NCBI RefSeq assembly: GCF_010614725.1
Contig: NZ_JAAEHL010000008.1
Span: 186,001 to 250,000, forward strand
Direction: 5' to 3'
Origin: Flavobacterium ajazii
GTDB taxonomy: Bacteria > Bacteroidota > Bacteroidia > Flavobacteriales > Flavobacteriaceae
DNA: 64,000 bases
Shown: positions 60,645-64,000 of the stretch, in pieces
Numbering within the stretch: position 1 is the stretch's first letter
Layout of the letters: each line of letters begins with the position of its first letter
Notes under the pieces: generated by a model
The model's input: only the letters and a program-made list of their open reading frames with translations
Databases searched by the model: none
What the model was told of the DNA's origin: nothing
Position numbers and translations under genes: made by a program

Positions 60645-61262
60645 ATGAAAAGTATTGTAGCCAAAGCGTTATTCAATAGTCATTCTTATGCTGAATACCG
60701 AAAATTAGTAACCGATTTATTGTCTGAAGGAAAATCAACAGGTGATGAGCAGTCTGAGAGCCTGACAAATTATTCCAAACTGAACGAAGCCAGGATGAAC
60801 AGGCTTGAAAAAACAATTAAAATTTCTGAAGATGTTATTTCGAAGCTGCAACATCTGGACAATCATTACATCTGGCTTGTAATTTCTGAGGGCTGGTGCG
60901 GTGATGCAGCCCAAATACTTCCAATATTAAATAAAATGGCTTTGGCTTCGGATAAAAAGATAGACTTGCGAATCGTGCTCCGTGATGAAAATGACGATTT
61001 AATGAATCGCTATCTAACCAATGGAGGAAGAGCTATTCCAAAAGTAATTGTGATTTGTAAAGAAGCCGGAATTGTTCGTGCCGACTGGGGACCAAGACCA
61101 GTAGGAGCCACAGAATTAATGGCAAAGCATAAAAGGGAAGTAGGGGCTATTGATGAAAAAATCAAAACCGATTTACAATTGTGGTATCTGACAGATAAAG
61201 GAATTTCGGTACAGGAAGAACTGATTCAGATTATGGAAAACATCAAATATAATCGGTTATAA
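60645..61262 (+). CDS. Thioredoxin-like family protein
   Basis: 205 residues from ATG 60645. It has a thioredoxin-like fold, recognised from HYIWLVISEGWCGDAAQILPILNKMA, where the usual CxxC is reduced to a single Cys (WCGDA). The cis-proline strand is RAIPKVIVI. Such proteins are common in Flavobacteria and may act on single disulphides or bind rather than reduce. No signal peptide, so cytoplasmic. It stands alone. Predicted promoter with one mismatch (TAATTTTA) near 60616. Confidence 0.85.
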   Translation: MKSIVAKALFNSHSYAEYRKLVTDLLSEGKSTGDEQSESLTNYSKLNEARMNRLEKTIKISEDVISKLQHLDNHYIWLVISEGWCGDAAQILPILNKMALASDKKIDLRIVLRDENDDLMNRYLTNGGRAIPKVIVICKEAGIVRADWGPRPVGATELMAKHKREVGAIDEKIKTDLQLWYLTDKGISVQEELIQIMENIKYNRL

Positions 61263-61441
61263 AATGAATTTGGGTGTAATTGTTTGAAAACAAGTGTTTT
61301 GGTGTTAAAAATAAATTAAAATATTTTCTGGTTATTTGAAAAAATGTTAACTTAGTATATAATCCCATTTCTATTATTAACTTTCTGATTTACTCTTTTT
61401 ATTGGTGTTCGTTAATGTCTAACTATTAAAAAACCAATATT

Positions 61442-61519
61442 ATGAAAAAGTTATTCGAAAAGTTTTATGATTTCTTTTCTAAATTTTTATTTGGAGGAAA
61501 GAATGTGCCTCACTATTAA
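61442..61519 (+). CDS. Possible 25-residue amphipathic microprotein
   Basis: An ORF too short for routine prediction: MKKLFEKFYDFFSKFLFGG followed by KNVPHY. The first 17 residues alternate basic and aromatic residues as in an amphipathic helix. It is followed by a strong terminator 47 bases downstream and sits in a 345-base gap, so a short RNA or mRNA must be made here. A promoter was not clearly seen. It could equally be a non-coding small RNA. The upstream part of the gap (61263-61441) is AT-rich with nothing else recognised. Confidence 0.4.
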   Translation: MKKLFEKFYDFFSKFLFGGKNVPHY

Positions 61520-61565
61520 CTCAGGAAAGGTATAGGGTAAATTTACTTTAATTTCCGGGAGCCTG

Positions 61566-61599
61566 GCACATTACTTTTTAACTGTGATGTGCTTTTTTT
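61566..61599 (+). terminator. Terminator after the microprotein/small RNA
   Basis: GCACATTAC against GTGATGTGC (9 base pairs including one T-G), then seven Ts. Confidence 0.82.
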
Positions 61600-61607
61600 A
61601 TGGATTA

Positions 61608-62297
61608 TTACTTTAAACTTTCTTCGAATAAAGTAATGTCAAAGGCATCTTTTACGTCATAATCACCAATTTTAGTGCGACGCAAAACGGTTAAATGTGA
61701 ACCGCTATTCATTGCTTTTCCAAAATCATAAGCCAGTGAGCGGATATAGGTTCCTTTGCTGCAAACAACTCTAAAATCAACTTCGGGTAATGCGATTCGG
61801 GTAATTTCGAATTCGTGAATGGTGGTTTTTCTGCTTTCAATTTCTATCGACTCTCCTGCACGTGCATGCTCATACAATCGTATGCCATCTTTTTTTATGG
61901 CAGAGAAAATTGGCGGTTTCTGATCAATTTCGCCTAAAAATTGTTTTACCGTTTCATGAATTAAAGCTTCATCAATATGTTCTGTTGGAAAAGTCTGATC
62001 GATTTCTGTTTCTAAATCGTAAGAAGGAGTAGTGGCTCCAATGTAAAATGTTCCCGTATATTCTTTTGCCTGTCCCTGAAGTTCAGAAATTCTTTTGGTA
62101 AATTTTCCGGTACAGATTAATAATAAACCAGTTGCTAATGGATCTAAAGTCCCGGCGTGGCCAATTTTGAACTTTTTTGGAAGCCCAACTTTATTAATCA
62201 AAAGGTATTTTAATTTATTAACAGCCTGAAACGAACTCCATTTTAAAGGTTTGTCAATCAGCAAAACCTGTCCGTTTAAATATTCTTCAGGTGTCAT
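61608..62297 (-). CDS. truB: tRNA pseudouridine-55 synthase
   Basis: 229 residues. The catalytic Asp is in KIGHAGTLDPLATGLL; PLKWSSFQAVNKLK and KGTYIRSLAYDFG are the other TruB landmarks. It makes pseudouridine 55 in the T-loop of tRNAs. It shares one base with uppP, so the two are coupled. Last gene of the ftsX-DUF3098-uppP-truB group. Confidence 0.96.
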   Translation of the reverse strand: MTPEEYLNGQVLLIDKPLKWSSFQAVNKLKYLLINKVGLPKKFKIGHAGTLDPLATGLLLICTGKFTKRISELQGQAKEYTGTFYIGATTPSYDLETEIDQTFPTEHIDEALIHETVKQFLGEIDQKPPIFSAIKKDGIRLYEHARAGESIEIESRKTTIHEFEITRIALPEVDFRVVCSKGTYIRSLAYDFGKAMNSGSHLTVLRRTKIGDYDVKDAFDITLFEESLK

Positions 62298-63094
62298 TAT
62301 ATAATGGTAAGCGGGTGAATGAAAAAGTGAATCAATAATAAAATGATTCCGGCAAGGATTCTGTAATAACCAAAAACTTTAAAACCATTTTTAGTTAAAA
62401 ATCCGATGAATGTTTTGATTGCCAAAAGCGCAACGATAAAAGCAACAATATTTCCAATAATAAGGATATTGATTTGGTCATGCGATAATTCAAAACCATC
62501 TTTATAATAATCGTAACATTTTTTTGCTGTCGCTCCCAACATAGTCGGAACAGCCAGAAAAAAAGAAAATTCGGCAGCTGTTGTTCTGGATAATTTTTGA
62601 GACATTCCGCCTACGATACTGGCGCCACTTCGTGAAACTCCCGGAATCATAGCAATACACTGAAATAATCCAATTTTGAAGGCCTGTAAATAACTAATCT
62701 CCTGAGAGGTTTCAGATGTGTTTGGATTGTTGAACCATTTGTCAACTTTTAGTAAAATAACACCTCCAACTAAAAGTGAAATAGCAACTGTAACCGGATT
62801 TTCCAATAACCCATCAATAAAATCACTCAATAACAGTCCTAAAACTACAGCCGGAATAAAAGCGACTAAAAGTTTAAAGTAAAAATCGAATGTCTGAAAG
62901 AAACGTTTAAAATATAAAATGACAACCGAAAGAATGGCACCGAGCTGAATTACAATGGTGAAAAGTTTTGTGAAATCTTCCTGTGCAATTCCAAAAAAAG
63001 AGGAAGCAATAATCATGTGTCCGGTCGAAGAAACGGGTAAAAATTCTGTAATTCCTTCGATAATGGCAAGAACGATAGCTTGTAATGTGTTCAT
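62297..63094 (-). CDS. uppP: Undecaprenyl-diphosphatase
   Basis: 265 residues, an integral membrane protein with about 8 helices. Recycles undecaprenyl diphosphate for peptidoglycan synthesis. Signature motifs: AIIEGITEFLPVSSTGHMI and the second catalytic region MIPGVSRSGASIVGG. The overlap with truB is one base. Upstream spacer of 89 bases contains inverted TTAGA/TCTAA arms. Confidence 0.96.
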   Translation of the reverse strand: MNTLQAIVLAIIEGITEFLPVSSTGHMIIASSFFGIAQEDFTKLFTIVIQLGAILSVVILYFKRFFQTFDFYFKLLVAFIPAVVLGLLLSDFIDGLLENPVTVAISLLVGGVILLKVDKWFNNPNTSETSQEISYLQAFKIGLFQCIAMIPGVSRSGASIVGGMSQKLSRTTAAEFSFFLAVPTMLGATAKKCYDYYKDGFELSHDQINILIIGNIVAFIVALLAIKTFIGFLTKNGFKVFGYYRILAGIILLLIHFFIHPLTII

Positions 63095-63100
63095 TTAATT

Positions 63101-63185
63101 TAGATTTTTAGATCTTAGATTTTTAGACTTCTTAGAAAGATTTAATCTAAATATCTAAGATGTCTAAGGAGTCTTAAAAAAGTCT
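63101..63185. repeat. TTAGA/TCTAA inverted word arms upstream of uppP
   Basis: Left arm (63101-63135) of TTAGA words and right arm (63143-63185) of TCTAA words can fold back on each other through the AGATTTAATCT centre. Confidence 0.6.
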
Positions 63186-63432
63186 ATTTAGATTTTTTGA
63201 AAATAGAATAAATCGTGATTCCAAAACCAATCAAAACAGTTGTTGGAGCTAAACGAATACGTCTAAAACTGAAAATATCCTCATTAAAAACATTAGGATC
63301 TTTACTTCCTCCGCCAGACATTAAAATAAATCCTAAAGCGATAACAGCAATTCCAATCAATAAGATTTTGTAATTGATACTGTCAAAAAGGAATTCCTGT
63401 TTTTGTTCTTGCTCGTTTTTATTATTTTTCAT
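63184..63432 (-). CDS. DUF3098 membrane protein
   Basis: 82 residues with two membrane helices (ILLIGIAVIALGFILMSGG and APTTVLIGFGITIYSIF). A Gly-rich GGGSKDPNVFNEDIFSFRRIRLAPT loop is typical of DUF3098, a Bacteroidota family between ftsX and uppP, presumably with a role near cell division or envelope synthesis. Function unknown. Confidence 0.92.
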   Translation of the reverse strand: MKNNKNEQEQKQEFLFDSINYKILLIGIAVIALGFILMSGGGSKDPNVFNEDIFSFRRIRLAPTTVLIGFGITIYSIFKKSK

Positions 63433-63445
63433 TATTCTTTTTTTT

Positions 63446-63471
63446 TGTCACCCTGAGCGGGTCGAAGGGTT
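63446..63471. repeat. Short REP-like palindrome (TCACCCTGAGCGGGTCGAAGG type)
   Basis: ACCCTGAGCGGGTCGAAGGGT contains ACCCT / AGGGT ends. It is related to the cores at 26.19 and 33.28 kb and to a repeat type widely dispersed in Bacteroidota genomes. Confidence 0.6.
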
Positions 63472-63512
63472 ATTTGTTTTGAAAATCTAAAAATCTGAAC
63501 AGTAATCTAAAA

Positions 63513-64000
63513 TTAATAAAGATCGTCTGTTCTTAAGTTAAGGAAGCGCTGTGTTGCAAAGTGTGTGCTTACCCAGGTAATTAAAACACCTAATCCGAAA
63601 ACACCCACTAGAACTAATCCTATTAAGGCTTTGTCTTCTAATATTCCTAATCCCGGAAAATTCGTTTCGACATACATTAAAAGTGCAATCAGAGCTACGA
63701 TGGCTAAACCTGCTCCCAGCATTCCAAGTTTTACGCTGCGCATTACAAATGGTTTACGGATAAACGCTTTTGTTGCACCAACCATTTGCATGGTTTTGAT
63801 GATAAATCTGTTTGAATGAATGGATAAACGCAATGAACTGTTGATTAATAAAACTGCAATTACCGCAAGGAAACCACTTATAATCAAAATCCACATACTT
63901 ACTTTTTTGATGTTATCGTTTACCATGTTTATTAATTGCTTGTCATAAACGATATCTTCAATCATGGTATTTTTGCGAAGATTACTTTCAATTATGCGGA
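63513..64000 (-). CDS. ftsX: Cell division protein FtsX, 5' end outside the window
   Basis: The frame is open to the window edge, so the N-terminal part is missing; an internal ATG at 63965 is not the start. The visible part has the FtsX C-terminal layout: helices near VSMWILIISGFLAVIAVLLINSS, then a MQMVGATKAFIRKPF loop, a helix (KLGMLGAGLAIVALIALLMYV), and GLVLVGVFGLGVLITWV with a cytosolic tail. FtsX pairs with FtsE to control peptidoglycan hydrolases at the division site. It heads the group with DUF3098, uppP and truB. Confidence 0.93.
   Translation of the reverse strand, partial: RIIESNLRKNTMIEDIVYDKQLINMVNDNIKKVSMWILIISGFLAVIAVLLINSSLRLSIHSNRFIIKTMQMVGATKAFIRKPFVMRSVKLGMLGAGLAIVALIALLMYVETNFPGLGILEDKALIGLVLVGVFGLGVLITWVSTHFATQRFLNLRTDDLY

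Noticed and set aside
61560..61580. CTGGCAC as a sigma-54 -24 element
   Set aside because: No GC doublet at the -12 position, and the sequence is part of a terminator stem.
1..64000. CRISPR arrays, prophage, complete insertion sequences, integrons
   Set aside because: No regularly spaced direct repeats with unique spacers, no transposase, integrase or phage structural genes were seen on either strand.

Overview
The window is about 64 kb of AT-rich chromosomal DNA from a Bacteroidota, almost certainly a Flavobacterium or close relative. The evidence is: many proteins with type IX secretion (T9SS) C-terminal sorting domains, a DUF5686/carboxypeptidase-regulatory outer-membrane protein, a LytTR/LytS-type two-component pair, the order ftsX-DUF3098-uppP-truB, and promoters matching the Bacteroidota consensus TTG-N19/20-TAnnTTTG rather than the E. 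coli one. The species cannot be named from the sequence alone. No phage, CRISPR array, complete insertion sequence or large genomic island was seen; most of the window is housekeeping DNA with compact operons.

Layout. 1-5.2 kb: a partial Ig-like lipoprotein, two overlapping genes of unknown function, and methylmalonyl-CoA epimerase. 5.4 kb: a CAU-anticodon tRNA with its own promoter and terminator. 5.9-11.6 kb: ribE and pdxA diverging from abutting promoters, then DUF177-rpmF-fabH and accB-accC, the fatty-acid initiation block. 11.7-15.8 kb: a MauG-like dihaem peroxidase and a PhoX/DUF839 T9SS phosphatase. 16-20.1 kb: a secreted LRR protein, an OmpA porin and four tandem PepSY-like small secreted proteins. 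20.2-24 kb: a sigma-54-dependent response regulator converging on a hybrid histidine kinase (rpoN itself is at 51-52.5 kb). 24-29.6 kb: an S9 peptidase, then a coupled oxidoreductase-mtgA-lpxR operon and a DUF1508 protein. 29.8-37.4 kb: a caspase-like unknown, a KefB-type antiporter, the LytS/LytTR pair and an RND/MMPL exporter. 37.6-38.1 kb: a GIY-YIG nuclease gene between an intact tRNA-Ala(GGC) and a degenerate copy of it. 38-50 kb: enoyl-CoA hydratase, QueD, LpxH, a heptahaem cytochrome, MFS-recJ, adenine deaminase, HopJ, rsmI and tdk. 51-64 kb: rpoN, asnS, a frameshifted T9SS carbohydrate-binding protein, DUF5686, pyrH-frr, a thioredoxin-like protein, a possible 25-residue microprotein, and truB-uppP-DUF3098-ftsX.

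The most interesting material lies between genes. (1) The tRNA-Ala/GIY-YIG/tRNA-remnant unit, in which the nuclease gene takes its last codons and stop from the D-arm of the degenerate tRNA. (2) A dispersed repeat of about 70 bp with three copies (29.7, 38.9 and 54.2 kb) whose central hairpin varies in sequence but keeps its pairing. (3) AT-rich inverted-repeat spacers, including a MITE-like element at 26.15-26.30 kb with 31-bp arms matching at 29 positions, and related TTAGA/TCTAA arms in the accB-accC, frr-pyrH and uppP spacers. (4) A single-base frameshift in an A-run that separates the signal peptide of a T9SS protein from the rest of its reading frame.

All calls come from reading the sequence by eye. 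Family names rest on recalled motifs, not on database searches.
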